Of a DNA stretch of 64,000 bases, positions 1-11,470 are shown one piece after another (the first letter of the stretch is position 1; each line of letters starts with the position of its first letter). Origin of the DNA: Euptelea pleiosperma (lineage: Eukaryota; Streptophyta; Magnoliopsida; Ranunculales; Eupteleaceae); NCBI GenBank assembly GCA_035048495.1, contig CM068546.1, positions 11,042,435 to 11,106,434 of the forward strand, in the 5' to 3' direction. The notes beneath the pieces were generated by a model. The model did no database searches and was not told where the DNA came from. It saw nothing but the letters and a program-made list of their open reading frames with translations. A program made the position numbers and the translations under genes.

Positions 1-2395
1 TTTATTTGAATTGACATAAAGCTAAGGAAAATCCATCTAAAGAGCCTTGTCACCACACCAAACATCATACCAAAATTGAACCCTATCCCCAACTCCCACT
101 TTTAAACGGGTTCCTGCAGAGAAGTAAGAGTTAAGCTTCAAGAACCCCCTCCACACTCCACATCCATACGGAGTCTTGACATCCCTACAGAACCAATCCA
201 AAGGATCGCACCCGTGTCTGACCTCAATGACCTTTCTCCACAAACTATTCTCATCCACAGCAAAAATGCCAAAGCCATTTCCCCAAGAGAACATGATTCA
301 TCAATCTTGAGTTCTTAATGCCTAGGCTACCCACCTTCTTGGGAGAACAGATAAGCATCCGGTCTACTAGAGAGTAATCCTTCCCATCTACCATGCCAAG
401 GACAAATCTAGTCTGCATACGTTTGCAGACTTAAAAGTATGCAAACATTGTATCCACCATTGACTGCTCCTTGTAAAATGTGTTTTTATTTATAAAATAT
501 ATATTTTTTTAAATATAGAAATAACACACTTTTCAAGGGACATCCAACAGTGCTGACAATGTTTGCATATTTTTAAGTCTACAAACGGTTGCAGACTAGA
601 TTTGTCCCCCTTCCAAACCATAAGAAATAAAAAAATAATAATAATTTCTCCATTCCTCCTAACCACCCTAGACGGCATAGAGAAAATTGATAAATAGATT
701 GGAGAGAGTACTCTTGATTAGAACAAGCCTCCCTCCTTTGGAAAGGCATTTCGCCTTACAAACAACAAATTTACTCACATCTATTGATGATGGGATCCCA
801 CAAAGCTCTTGATCTGTAAGGAGCTCCAAGGGGAATACCAACGTAAGACTCTGGGAAGGATGCTACAGAACCCCTAGAAAAGAAGCGAGGGACAAGGTAT
901 CTTCTACCACACTAACTGGAAATACATTGTTTTTCCTTAAATTCATCTTCACGCTTGAGACCGCCTCAAAACAAGTTGAGATTCCTCTCAATAGATGATA
1001 ATTCTCCCTGGCTACTCCCATAACACTAGCGTATTGTCGGCAAACTGTAACTGAGAGATCATGGGCCCTGAAAACTCAGGATGAAAGTCACCCAACACCT
1101 TTCCATCCACTGCCCTATCAATCAATCTGCCACGAACCTCAACCACAATAATGAACAAGAAGGGAGAGAGAGGGTCCCCCTACCTTAGACCTCTCGAACT
1201 CCTAAAGTAGCCAACAGGCGAGCCATTGACCAAAATCGAAAAAGAAACCGTGGAGATACACTTGTGTATCCACCTCCTCCAAATTTGACTGAACCCATTC
1301 TCTACAGCAAATAGTCTAGTAAATTCCAACAAATGTGATCATAAGCTTTTTCTAACTCAAATTTACATACGATACCTGGCCCATTCAACCTCCTCGCATC
1401 AATGCACTCGTTCGCCACTAGAAAGCCATCCATAATCTACCTTCCATACACAAAAGTGTTTTGAGATGCAAAGATCACCCCAAGAAGCACCTCTCTAAGT
1501 CTGGAAGCGAGGACTTTAGTCAAAATCTTATAGAAGCTCCCCCACTAGGCTAATTGGCCTGAAGTCAAAGATTTCCACTGCCCCTTGGCTCTTGGGAATG
1601 AGGACTAAGAAGGTACAATTTGACCAAAGATCAAGGAAACTGTCTTGTTGGAATTCCTCTACTGCCACCATGAAGTCTCCACCCACGGTCTCCCAACACT
1701 AACTAAAGAAAGCAAGGGAGAAACCATCATGTCCCAGGGCTTTATCGCCTTTTAAAGCCTTGATAGCTTAGAAAAACTCCTCCTCCAGAGGTCTCTCCAA
1801 ACACGAGGCTTGGGAAGGAGAAATATGATCAAACACCAAGCCATCCAACTCAGGATGACCATAAGATGACTTCGAGTATAGGAGTAGAAATCTACCACAC
1901 CATTTCTAATGGAATCCTTGTCCTCCAGACCAATCCCATTTATCTCAACCCTAGAGATGTGAATATTCCTTCTATGGGCCTTAGCAATGAGATGAAAGAA
2001 TTTAGTGTTGTCATCTCCATCCTCAAGCCATCTCACTCTAGATTTCTAATGCCAACTAACTTCCTCCATCTTGGCTAAGGATTGAAATTGGACCTTCAAC
2101 TCTGCTCGTCTACACACCTCCTCTAACAACTTATTTTCTTCCTTCCTATCTACTTAGTGCGACCCACCACCTCTGGTTCCATTGGATAAGCTTCCCCTTT
2201 AACACTTTCAATTTTACATAACATTGCACTAGTTCTACCCTAAAAGGAGAAGGATGTCCCCAGAGTCTCACTAAGCCCATGAAATTAGGCTCCAAGAACT
2301 ACATATTCTTGAACTTATAAGGCTTGGGCCTAGGAGAAAACCCACCCATATCAAGAAGGACGGGAGAATGATCCGAAATAGGCCTTGGCCTTAGT
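1..2395 (-). mobile_element. L1-like LINE fragment (endonuclease end plus reverse transcriptase), left end cut by window
   Basis: Minus-strand reading gives non-LTR retrotransposon ORF2 in order. The end of the endonuclease domain lies near 2345-2375 (SDHSPVLLD-like). The linker RWLEDGDDNTKFFH is near 2030. Reverse transcriptase follows with DKALGHDGFSLAFF near 1700-1745, GDPLSPFLFI near 1165 and the catalytic box FADN near 1031-1047. The C-terminal segment with LWRKVIEVRHG and GVGDRVQFWYDVWCGD is at 37-294. The usual FADD box reads FADN here, so one catalytic aspartate is lost. Many stops and frameshifts mark it as dead. The 3' end lies beyond base 1. A 208-bp inverted-repeat element interrupts it at 400-607. 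Confidence 0.85.
400..607. mobile_element. 208-bp MITE with long terminal inverted repeats, nested in LINE
   Basis: The two ends are near-perfect inverted copies of about 55 bp, beginning GGACAAATCTAGTCTGCA and ending TGCAGACTAGATTTGTCC. The middle is A/T-rich. The flanks CCATGCCAA (391-399) and CCCTTCCAA (608-616) match at 7 of 9 positions, compatible with an aged 9-bp target duplication of Mutator type. It splits the LINE reading frame, so it arrived after the LINE. Confidence 0.75.
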
Positions 2396-2429
2396 CAAGG
2401 TCAAAGGTCCATTAGTCAAGGTCACAATC

Positions 2430-3000
2430 AAGTCAAGTGAATGGATCAAACCTTAAGAAAATTCTTGGCTTAGGTCAAAACTTTAATTTTTGGAAGAAAT
2501 GGCAAAATTCAAATCTTTTTCAATTTGGACAGAAACAACATTACAAAGTTCAAAAATTCATAACTATTTCGATGGCCGGCAAGATGTACCAACAAGAACG
2601 AAGGAGTAGGACAGTGCTCCTGGAAAGAAAAATTACTCATTTTTTTCTTTTCTTTGTTTCTATTTCCACTGAATTAACAGAGGGGGAGAGTTGGCATTTG
2701 TCGATTTTAAAATCGACCCTCCACGTAGCTGCACGTATTTCAAATCGACAGGATCTACAACTCAACCACAAGCCTATCAACACAAACTCAAGAGCTTGTG
2801 TATCACAATTTTTTTTTGATAATCCACAACTCTATTTGATATAATAGTATAAATAGATTTTAAGAAAAGTTTCTCGAAAGAGTTAAAAGCCCCATATAGA
2901 CTTCTCCCTCAAACACCATTGGGGATTCTCTAAAGACTTATTGGAAAGCAACACACAAATATGGTTTTGGCACTACTTCTTGTCTTGTGCCATCTTCTTT
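2430..3000 (+). other. Possible LTR-retrotransposon 3' end (weak)
   Basis: A purine run resembling a polypurine tract (GAGGGGGAGAG, about 2680-2690) is followed by a sequence opening TTGGCATTTG and, further on, a TATAAATAG-like box near 2850. That order fits the junction of internal region and 3' LTR of a copia-type element. No matching second LTR or polymerase domain is present, and I see no recognisable protein in the 135-residue reading frame here. Confidence 0.25.
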
Positions 3001-3210
3001 AATGAATGAAAACTTGTTTCTCCAATCTCTCTTTGTCCGAAAATGAACTAATGAGCACACATACATGGGTTGGGAACTTGGGATTCACCAAAAGATTTAC
3101 ACATCTAAGCTTCTCACCTAATAAATATATCTCCATTGACTTTTGCATACAGTAAAACCAACTTATTGACTTTAACAATATCCCTATCAATGCCAATCAA
3201 ACAATAAATA

Positions 3211-3602
3211 GAGGGTCGGGCTCAAGGGACCCCCATTTCTGACCCCCTTTTTTTACCCCCATCTTGGCGTACCCACATAGAAGATGAATCAATGGCTGAT
3301 TTTTGGTGAGGATGATCTCTATGGTGAGGAGATCATCCTCACAAAAATTCAAATCATTCTGATATTCATAGACTGGTTTAGAAGCTGAAGTATTATGGAC
3401 CGTCGATTTTTACCGTGTAACTTTAAAACCACATTTGATGGGGTTAGAAATTTCAGAATGGGCTGATTTTTTGTTGGGATTGTCTATATGGTGAGGTTAT
3501 CATCCCCACCAAAAATCAGCCATTGATTCATCTTCTACATGGGTACGCCAAGATGGGGGTCAAAAAAGGGGGTCAGAAATCGGGGTCTCTTGAGCCTGAC
3601 CC
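3211..3602. mobile_element. About 390-bp MITE with TIRs GGGTC(A/G)GGCTCAAG
   Basis: The outer ~110 bp of each end are inverted copies, starting GGGTCGGGCTCAAGGGACCCC on the left with the mirror image ending at 3602 on the right. The arms share GGCGTACCCA and GATGAATCAATGGCTGA. The flanking repeat ATAAATA (3204-3210 and 3603-3609) looks like a 7-8 bp target duplication in A/T-rich DNA. No coding capacity. The superfamily is unresolved. A related internal stretch recurs near 25990-26118 in LysRS intron 1. Confidence 0.75.
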
Positions 3603-3717
3603 ATAAATAAATACATATTGACCTCTATCACATTATGTTGGGTGGACTGGTCATCCAAATATTACTGTTAGTCTAAGAAAAAGTACGAATATTACATAGA
3701 TTAGATGGTCTAGATCA

Positions 3718-4144
3718 AGGTTTAAAAGGGGCCGTTATAACGGTATAACGGACTGGGGGTGTTACCGTTTTTTTCGTTATAACGAATTTTAACGTTCAGG
3801 GGTAAAAGTGGAAATTAATAGAAAAATAGCAGAAATAACGAAAAATAACGGAAATAATGGAGAAAATGGCATTCAAATTCAAATTTCAAATTTTCAAAAA
3901 CAGAAAATAACAGAAAAAATAGAAAAAAATAATGGAAATAACGGCCGTTTTTTTCACAAAAACTTTCAGAAAATAACGATCGTTATTTTCGTTATAATGG
4001 AAAAAATAACGGAAAATAATGACCGTTATAACGAAAATAACGGCCATTATTTTTATAGCACTTTAACAGTACGTAATGTAATGGGGGTGGTCCAAATCCG
4101 TTATAATGGCTGTTATTTTCGTTATAAAGGCCGTTTTTTAAACC
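3718..4144. mobile_element. GTTATAACG-rich MITE with 13-bp flanking direct repeat
   Basis: Termini are inverted repeats, GGTTTAAAAGGGGCCGTTAT on the left and the mirror of GGTTTAAAAAACGGCC on the right. The interior is built from many CGTTAT/ATAACG words and can fold extensively. The exact direct repeat ATGGTCTAGATCA flanks it (3705-3717 and 4145-4157). A 9-13 bp duplication is nearest to Mutator-like elements. The 146-residue open frame inside is low-complexity and not a gene. Confidence 0.78.
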
Positions 4145-4157
4145 ATGGTCTAGATCA

Positions 4158-5952
4158 CTTCTTAAGGTTGGCTTTTGGCATTAAAAAAACCTCTTTAAGT
4201 TGCCGCAATCTGATGGTGACATATAGGTATAAAGAGGATTGGGCATAAGACTCTTACCAGTCAATGTGTACCTAACATTTTCCATATCGTTTTCATTACC
4301 GCCTCGTCCCCGTTTCCCAATAGTTTTCATTGTCACTTCTGATTCATTTCTCATTTCCTGCATCACATAAAATTTATGGGCATGGTTTCCTTTTTTCAGT
4401 AACCTGTATTGTTTCTCGCACCCGCTTCCCTTTCTGGCAACTATGTTTTATACGTGAGACACGGTTATCATTCGAACCATCGACGACTCTGAACTCAGTC
4501 GAGTCAACTCGGGTAGACTCAATCTGTAGCTACTAGTCAGCTCGACTTGATTCATGAATCAAAAGGACAATTTTCTCTTAGCTGTTGGATTGTCAACCCA
4601 CCAGTCATCAAGTCCAATCGGGTTTTCGAAAAAATCCTGATTCAGACAATCCAAATGTTGGGCCAGCTGTTGGATTGGATTGGCCACAAACCAAACTCAT
4701 GCTAGCTATTAGGACAATTTGATCAATGCAATGTTGACCACGGAATTGAATGAGTAGATCATCGAAATTAGGTGAAGTTGGTTTGTAGCCACCACAGGAG
4801 TTGGCCTGAAATGGTTGATGGTGCTCTCTCAATAAATGCAGCACCATAGATCGACAAAGAGCTTAAAATTTTAGTCCAAGAAAATGAGCTTCAAGACAAT
4901 GACAAGAGTCTACCTTTCCACCTGGAAGGCTGGAACCCCTTAGCAAGGGCCCCTTGAAACTGCCCAAACTCAGCTTAAACTCAATCATGGTTTCTTTTAA
5001 CATGGGTTGGAGCTATTTTTTGTGTGAGTGTCGTACAAAGGGGACCATCAAGCAACACTTTGCTCATGGTACTAGAGGCTAGGAAATTTTCAATGACAAA
5101 GGCATATGCAGTGAGTGAAAAGAAGGAATCCTAAGTAGTCACTCAATGAGTCCCTTCTTGGATTGTAGCAGACCATTCCTTCACTATATTTCTAGAATAC
5201 AATGCTTGATGCAAAGGGTGCCACGCAAATTATGGTTATCCATCAATACATGTGGAGGTGGGTTGTAACACTTTTTCGGAATTCCACATGGGAAAAATTT
5301 AGATGCAGAGGTCTCGCGATGCAGTTAATGCAGAGGTCTCCCGATGCAGTTCATGCAGATGACTCTTGTGACCCTACATAGCTCACTTTTTTTTGGGTCC
5401 ACTGAGCCAATGGACTCCTAAGGGAGTGCACGTGGTGTTTAAATAAAAATTACATTTATAAATTAAAATAAGAAGTTAATTGAATTGATAAATGTATAAC
5501 TTCTTTTTTCGGTAAGGGTAAGAATATTATTGAAACGATCTCGACAAGAGCTTTTTAATGGATCTATTCTCATTACCAATGAACTTAGAAATTCAAAGTT
5601 ACTAGTTTCTAAAGATTTAAAAAAAAAAAAAAATTTCTAAAGAAAATGGGTTATTCATTTATTAAGGAGAGAAGAATATGGCACACTCCATGATTCTCTA
5701 GTCTCTAAACAACAAACCTTAAAAAATTAAAAGACGATTCTATCCTATGTAACCAACTAAATCGCGTGAATATTTTTAGGGGCATTTAAATAACTTTGGA
5801 GAGAAGGTGAAAGTGCAGGGGAAAAAACAAAAAGTGTCGTAATACTAGACATGAGATAAAAAAAAGGGGGGCAGAACTTGGGATTTGGGGGGCCTTACGC
5901 ACTTATAGGAGCTAGAAAGTAGAAAAGTGGATGGGTGGGGGTGTTAGTTGAT
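4158..5952. other. Intergenic DNA, no gene recognised
   Basis: No credible coding region or RNA gene was seen. A short stretch near 4490-4560 has the GAGTCAACTCG words that recur at 6690-7200 and 62110-62210. Around 5615-5632 there is an A-rich run. The rest is unassigned. Confidence 0.5.
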
Positions 5953-6673
5953 GTGGGGGTGGGATGGGCAGAGCCTTAACTGATGTGTCCATTTGAGTCC
6001 ACCTTTGCAACGTTTACCCACAGCAACACTATGCGATGGGGAGGAGAAAATTTTTGAAGCAGTGGCCAATCACATGGCGCCACAATCTGTTGTTCAAAAA
6101 GCATTTCTTGAACTAAAGCGACAGGAGATTGTGGTGCCATGTGATTGGCCACTTCTTCGCTGCTTCAAAAATCCACTGCTTCAAAAAATTTCTCGATGGG
6201 GAGGTATGTGTCCTACAAATGAGGAACCTACTTGTTGTGGGTACACAGTAGGCTAGGAATTTTTATTAATTCTAGTGTAAGAGATCTCCTACAACCCCCA
6301 GTCAAATTATTGCGTGGGGGTGGGATGGGCAGAGCCTTAACTGATGTGTCCATTTGAGTCCACCTTTGCAACGTTTACCCACAGCAACACTATGCGATGG
6401 GGAGGAGAAAATTTTTGAAGCAGTGGCCAATCACATGGCGCCACAATCTGTTGTTCAAAAAGCATTTCTTGTACTAAAGCGACAGGAGATTGTGGTGCCA
6501 TGTGATTGGCCACTTCTTCGCTGCTTCAAAAATCCACTGCTTCAAAAAATTTCTCGATGGGGAGGTATGTGTCCTACAAATGAGGAACCTACTTGTTGTG
6601 GGTACACAGTAGGCTAGGAATTTTTATTAATTCTAGTGTAAGAGATCTCCTACAACCCCCAATCAAATTATTG
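5953..6673. repeat. Two tandem 361-bp units, each with an internal hairpin
   Basis: Unit 1 spans 5953-6313 and unit 2 spans 6314-6673, differing at only a few bases (for example GAACT versus GTACT near 6110 and 6471). Within each unit two arms of about 38 bp are inverted copies: in unit 1, 6051-6088 against 6129-6171, both holding GTGGCCAATCACATGG or its complement. The duplicated unit therefore looks like a foldback element copied in tandem. The 87-residue open frames over the units are by-products of the repeat. Confidence 0.93.
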
Positions 6674-6683
6674 GTCTCATAGT

Positions 6684-7200
6684 ATTAAAACTCAATGAGT
6701 CGATGCAAAACTCACCCGACGTGATTGGACTCAACTCGGGTAGAATCAGTTCACAAACCCAGTACGTAGTTACCAAGTCTACATTGATACGAATCGGCAC
6801 TTCGCCAAGTTGGCTCGACTCGACTCGACTCGACTAGCAAGTAAAAAGTGAATTTTTTTTTTTTTTTTCATATCAGACATTTTTGGCCAAAATAGACCTT
6901 TTGCCAATATTTTCTCTATTTTATTATTTTAAATAGTTTTTTTTTTGTAACGTTCTTCATATTAATAGTTATAAAAATTATTTCATGACTCACAAAATCA
7001 ACTCCCAAGTCACTGAGTCAACTCGACCCGTGGTCTACGAGGCACCCAAGGGCGCAGCCAGGAATGGCCCCTTTCTTTCCGGTTACTCGTGGGGTAGCAT
7101 TTTTCAAATTATTTTATGACTCAGCCAAGTCAACTCACAAGTCACCGAATCAACTCGACCCAACAGACTTTCCAGCCGAGTCGACTTTAGGGTTTTAAAA
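6684..7200. repeat. GAGTCGACTCG-word repeat region
   Basis: Scattered words of GAGTCAACTCG/ACTCGACTCG type occur at 6690-6850 and 7005-7190 and again near 4490-4560 and 62110-62210. They look like decayed copies of one dispersed repeat. I could not fix its ends or a target duplication. Confidence 0.35.
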
Positions 7201-7610
7201 CACTTATTGGTCGCATTTGTTGCATGTCCTGCTTGTACCAGTCGAAAAGTAATTTGTCCATTGGTCCAAAACTGGTCCATGAACATATCCAGGAAAAATG
7301 CTTAAATCAATGGTCAGGATTCTTGACAAGAGTAATTTCTACATTGTAGCTAACCCAACCCGTGGTCCACAGTTCTGACGATCTAGATGATGCAGATAGA
7401 GATGATGGAGACAGAGAGAGAGGATGTGAAGACAAAGCATCTTCTGGTGAAGTGGTCCTATGTTTGAGCTTCTTCTACTGACGTGCTACCCACGCCACTT
7501 CTTAACGACGTTATAATTGAATAAGTACCCATGCGCCTCCATTCCCTTCCTCTTTCTCTTTCGCAAATGTGCATGCGCCTGAGGTCACCCTCCCCTAGGA
7601 TCACCCCACG

Positions 7611-7991
7611 TAGGGATGTCAATTTTACCCATTTATCCGAACCGAAAACACCAGTTCCGGTTCCACTTTTTTGGGAACCGATTAAAAAGTAACCGGAACC
7701 GGAACCGAACCTACAATAACGGTTCCGATTCTGGGTAGCCTAATATGGAACCGAAACCGATAAGAACCGGTGCCAATAAATAAATATAGTATAAATATTC
7801 TAATATTCTCAAGATTTAGCCCAATATACCCGGAACCGGAACCGACATAAATACATAATCGGTTCCGGTTCCAGATCCATCACTTTGAGAACCGGAACCG
7901 TTAAGGAACCGAACCGATAAGAACCGGAACCGATTGTTCCGGTTCTGGTCACCTTAGGAACCGAACCGGAACCGACCCGTTGACACCCCTA
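7611..7991. mobile_element. hAT-like MITE rich in CCGGAACCG
   Basis: The element starts TAGGGATGTCAA and ends TTGACACCCCTA, good terminal inverted repeats of the TAGGGGTGTCAA type. The interior is a dense run of GGAACCG/CGGTTCC words. Flanks ACCCCACG (7603-7610) and ACCCCACC (7992-7999) form an 8-bp target duplication with one mismatch, as expected for hAT. No coding capacity. Confidence 0.86.
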
Positions 7992-8243
7992 ACCCCACCT
8001 CTCTTCTCTCACCAATTTGTAGATTTTAGTAACACCCCCTGAAATTTGAAAGTAATTAGTAATACCTCCTTATACTTTTAAGGATTCTCCCTCTTGACCT
8101 AGTTTACCAGTGGTTGACTTAAGTTAAAACGGACTTAATCACACATCGTTAGCATTGTACTTGCAATATTATGGTCCTTTCAAGTACATTAACAGGCGCA
8201 TGATGCATGTCATGCTTTAACATTAATCAAATGATGGTTAAAC

Positions 8244-8640
8244 TATAGTCACAATGTTGGGATTCGGCAATAAATCGGTAAGGGGTCAAGTCGAAAAAAT
8301 TCAGATAAAATCGATAAGAATCAACAAAAATCGGCATAAATAATCATGGCATTTTTCAAGTTAGAAATGTTATTTTTAACAAAAACACATTTATATGATG
8401 AAAAACACATCTATAGTTCCATAATAATAAGTCATAACTCATAAGCATGATATAGCATTCATAATTTTAAAATCGGCAAAATCAAAATCGAAATGGGAAA
8501 AAATGGGTCTCAGTCGATTAATCGACAAAATTCGGCAGAATCGTTGATAAATCGCCGAGTTTTCTTATTAATCGGAGATTTTGCCGATTAATCGACAATT
8601 GATTCATGTATTAAAAAAATCAGAGATTTTTTTGGCTAGG
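8244..8640 (-). mobile_element. AATCG-rich hAT-like MITE, copy 1
   Basis: This copy begins TATAGTCACAA and ends GGCTAGG, with exact 8-bp flanks GGTTAAAC (8236-8243 and 8641-8648). The interior has many CGATTAATCG words and a conserved block that contains CATGATATAGCATTC on this strand. It is the same family as 33192-33562 and 59256-59701, inserted in the opposite orientation and with a more decayed right end. Confidence 0.85.
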
Positions 8641-8648
8641 GGTTAAAC

Positions 8649-10389
8649 TAGGTCAAGGGGGGTACTCCTAAAGTTTGAAAGTATAAGGGGTATTACTAAT
8701 TACTTCCAAATTTCAAGGTTACTAAAATACCCAAGAAAAAAAAATATAAAAGAGCCTCCATGTTCACTAGCAAACCCCTTAATCAGTAATTTTTTCTCCC
8801 AATCTAGTGAAGGACCACCACTATATTTAACTAGCAAATTTCCCTCTACCTCAGCCTCCAAATTTAGTGGCAATTCCAACCCCAAAAACCATTGGTAAGA
8901 GCTTAAACACTTTCATCTCTCATGAGTTGTTGTGGCAGCTTATTCTATTATATTAGTAGGTCTTTTGTCATTTGGAGAGACATGGCTGAGCTAAAAAAAA
9001 CTTATCCTAGTAATGCACATGTCAAGGGGAATGAATATGGTCACATAGACCAGCTAGAGAGAGTTCAAACAAAGCTTCACAGCTAATTAGGGGACATAAT
9101 ATAGTTGGGATTCAACTCCTTTCCCATCGTTAATAAGGAAAAAAAAAATGAGTAGCCATCAATCGGTGACTTCGAATCCCCCTTCCACGTGTCGAAACAC
9201 CCTATTCGTCAGCCGCTTGCTCGTTTAGCATGTTCCTTTCCTTCACCTAACTAGTATGTTGATTCCGTCTTCCGTCACTTTTTTTTTCTTCGATTGATCC
9301 CATTAATTTGTCTAATCTAATCATCATTAAACTAATCAAACGATGATGGTAAGCGTAACGACATTGATAATAATGTTTTATTAAAAAATCGATAAAGGGC
9401 TCGGTCTTAATTATATTTAAGAAATTTGCTTATGTAGGTGGGAGTCATGATGGTGCTCATGAGGAGGTGGGCAAGTACAACTTAGTTTTCACAGGATAAG
9501 CTTTTCTAATCCATCTTCCCAAAAGGGTTTGCTGGTTCTCTACGTATATTCATAATATATGTATGTATGTGTGTATGTGTATGCATGTTGTGTATGTATG
9601 TAGATGTGTTTAAATTAGGATTTTTCTTTTTTTTTGTCTCTCATGGTGCTAGAGCAATGCTAATAAAAAAATGGTGCATGCTTGAGAAATGGGTATAAAC
9701 AAGTTTGGGATTTAAATATGTTTTGATGATGCTAATGGTGATGATGATCATGGCATGGATAGATGGGGGGAGAAAGATTCTGTTTGGAAGATAGATTCCG
9801 TTCTTAGACAAACTCAAGTATTCAGGCAGAAAGATGAAGAGTAAGTGGTGTAAAACTAAAGTAAGAATGATTGAATAAGAAGGATACCACTTTCTTTTCA
9901 CCCTTTACACTTTTCTTTGTGTTTTTTTATCTAACTTTATGTGGGCCATGCTAGATGTCTGGAATGGCTGTTATAGGCGGAAAAGAAGGAAAAGTAGAGA
10001 AGAAGGGGTGGGGTATGAGTGGCTTGCATCTCCTTGCTAAAATATTTTAATAATATAAGAAGAGAAGTTAATTAGTCAAAAGAGTTGGAGGTGGTTGCAC
10101 CCAATGTGAACCTCTTGCTTCTTTCTCCTACTTTATGTTTTGATATTCAGCTGTAGAAACTTTAACTAAAAGGCTTTGTGGGTAGCTATGAATGTTAAGA
10201 AGCCAACATCTCAGAACTGTTAACTGAATATGACCTAGGCCAAACTTGTGAAATAAGACCAGGCCCATGATCCTAGCCATCTGATCAGTAGATTCATTAG
10301 TCATTTGTGAATGCCCAAAAATTGATGAATTATCAAAAATCCTGCTCTTGATTAGGTGATTAAGGTCATTGAGTGAGGTGTGACCTAGG
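8649..10389. other. Intergenic DNA, no gene recognised
   Basis: No credible gene. It holds a short TATG/TGTA microsatellite near 9550-9600 and otherwise A/T-rich unique-looking sequence. Confidence 0.5.
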
Positions 10390-10826
10390 TTTAAAATATC
10401 ACTCCATCTCGTTGTTTTGGTAAGCTGACAGAATGAGATGTATCAACAGAAAGAAAAAAAAATGAAACGGAACCAGACAATGGAAAAAACAGTATATGTC
10501 TTGATAAAATTAAATTATTTTTTAATGTTTAATTAGGTTAGTAAGCTTACGGAACGAGACATATCGACCAAAACGAAACAGAACAGAACGAGACAATGGA
10601 AAAAACAGTATATGTCTTGATAAAATTAAACTATTTTTTAATGTTTAATTAGGTTACAAAGTTGTTTAAAGACACACATATATCATGAAAATAAGTTTTA
10701 AAACTAATTTTAGTACTTAAATTAAGTTTTTGGTACGAGACAATATATTCCCTAATGTATCGTCTTGGTTAGACTATCAAAACGAGACATCTCAGTCAAG
10801 ACGAAACGAAACGAAATTTTGAACCA
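10390..10826. repeat. TIR-like element with internal ~126-bp tandem duplication
   Basis: The left edge reads GGTTTAAAATATC and the right edge is the mirror of GGTTCAAAATTTCG, resembling weak terminal inverted repeats. Inside, a block with GACAATGGAAAAAACAGTAT is present twice (about 10466-10540 and 10592-10667). Outside it, CTCTTGATTAGGT followed by TTAAGGTCATTGA occurs on both sides (near 10343 and 10847), so the insertion sits between copies of a short flanking duplication. Confidence 0.45.
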
Positions 10827-11400
10827 TGTTTGTGAATGCTCCCAACTCTTGATTAGGTCGTTAAGGTCATTGAATGAGGTGACTTTAGAGAGAGAGGGAG
10901 GGTTGCAAAGAGGCTAATAAAATAAAGATATCTAGAAAATTGGGATTGGTGAGGAAGCTGGCCAACCAGTCAAGATCCTTATCCACAGTTGGGAAACTGA
11001 AAGTCCACATAACAGAATTAACAGGCCATGGCCTGAGCTCATTCACCTTGATGGGGGTACACAAAAATCATGATTTCACATAATGGTTGCCTAAGTCAGT
11101 TTCACATGTCCACCCCTTTGTGATACACAATTCCTTCTATGTATAGCAGAGAAGCATTTTTCTTTTGTTTCTTTATTGGTTTAGAGGCCCAAAACAAGGG
11201 AAGGAATAAAAAATTGTGTTAGAACAACAAAAGCAACATAGGAAACATGGCCTTGTCTGTCTATTTCTTCTTCCTAATCATCAATCAGTCAGCTAAAATA
11301 AGGGTAGCTTAGCATGCACCATGTGCTACCTCCATTAAATTACAAAGATAAACCACTGCACTATAGGGAGAACTTGATCATAAAACAATTTAAAAACTGA

Positions 11401-11402
<2 letters not shown>

Positions 11403-11468
<66 letters not shown>
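11403..11468. repeat. (CT)33 microsatellite
   Basis: Uninterrupted CT dinucleotide repeat of 66 bp. Confidence 0.99.

Positions 11469-11470
<2 letters not shown>

Noticed and set aside
3808..4248. 146-residue open frame as a gene.
   Set aside because: It is composed of Asn/Lys/Ile low-complexity codons from the GTTATAACG repeat inside a TSD-flanked MITE.
5020..5300. Possible BED-type zinc-finger transposase fragment (KGTIKQHFAHG-like).
   Set aside because: Only a few residues match and no further hAT domain follows, so the similarity is within chance.
5993..6617. Two identical 87-residue proteins as a duplicated gene pair.
   Set aside because: They lie on hairpin-containing tandem repeat units; no domain, and the duplication includes non-coding flanks.
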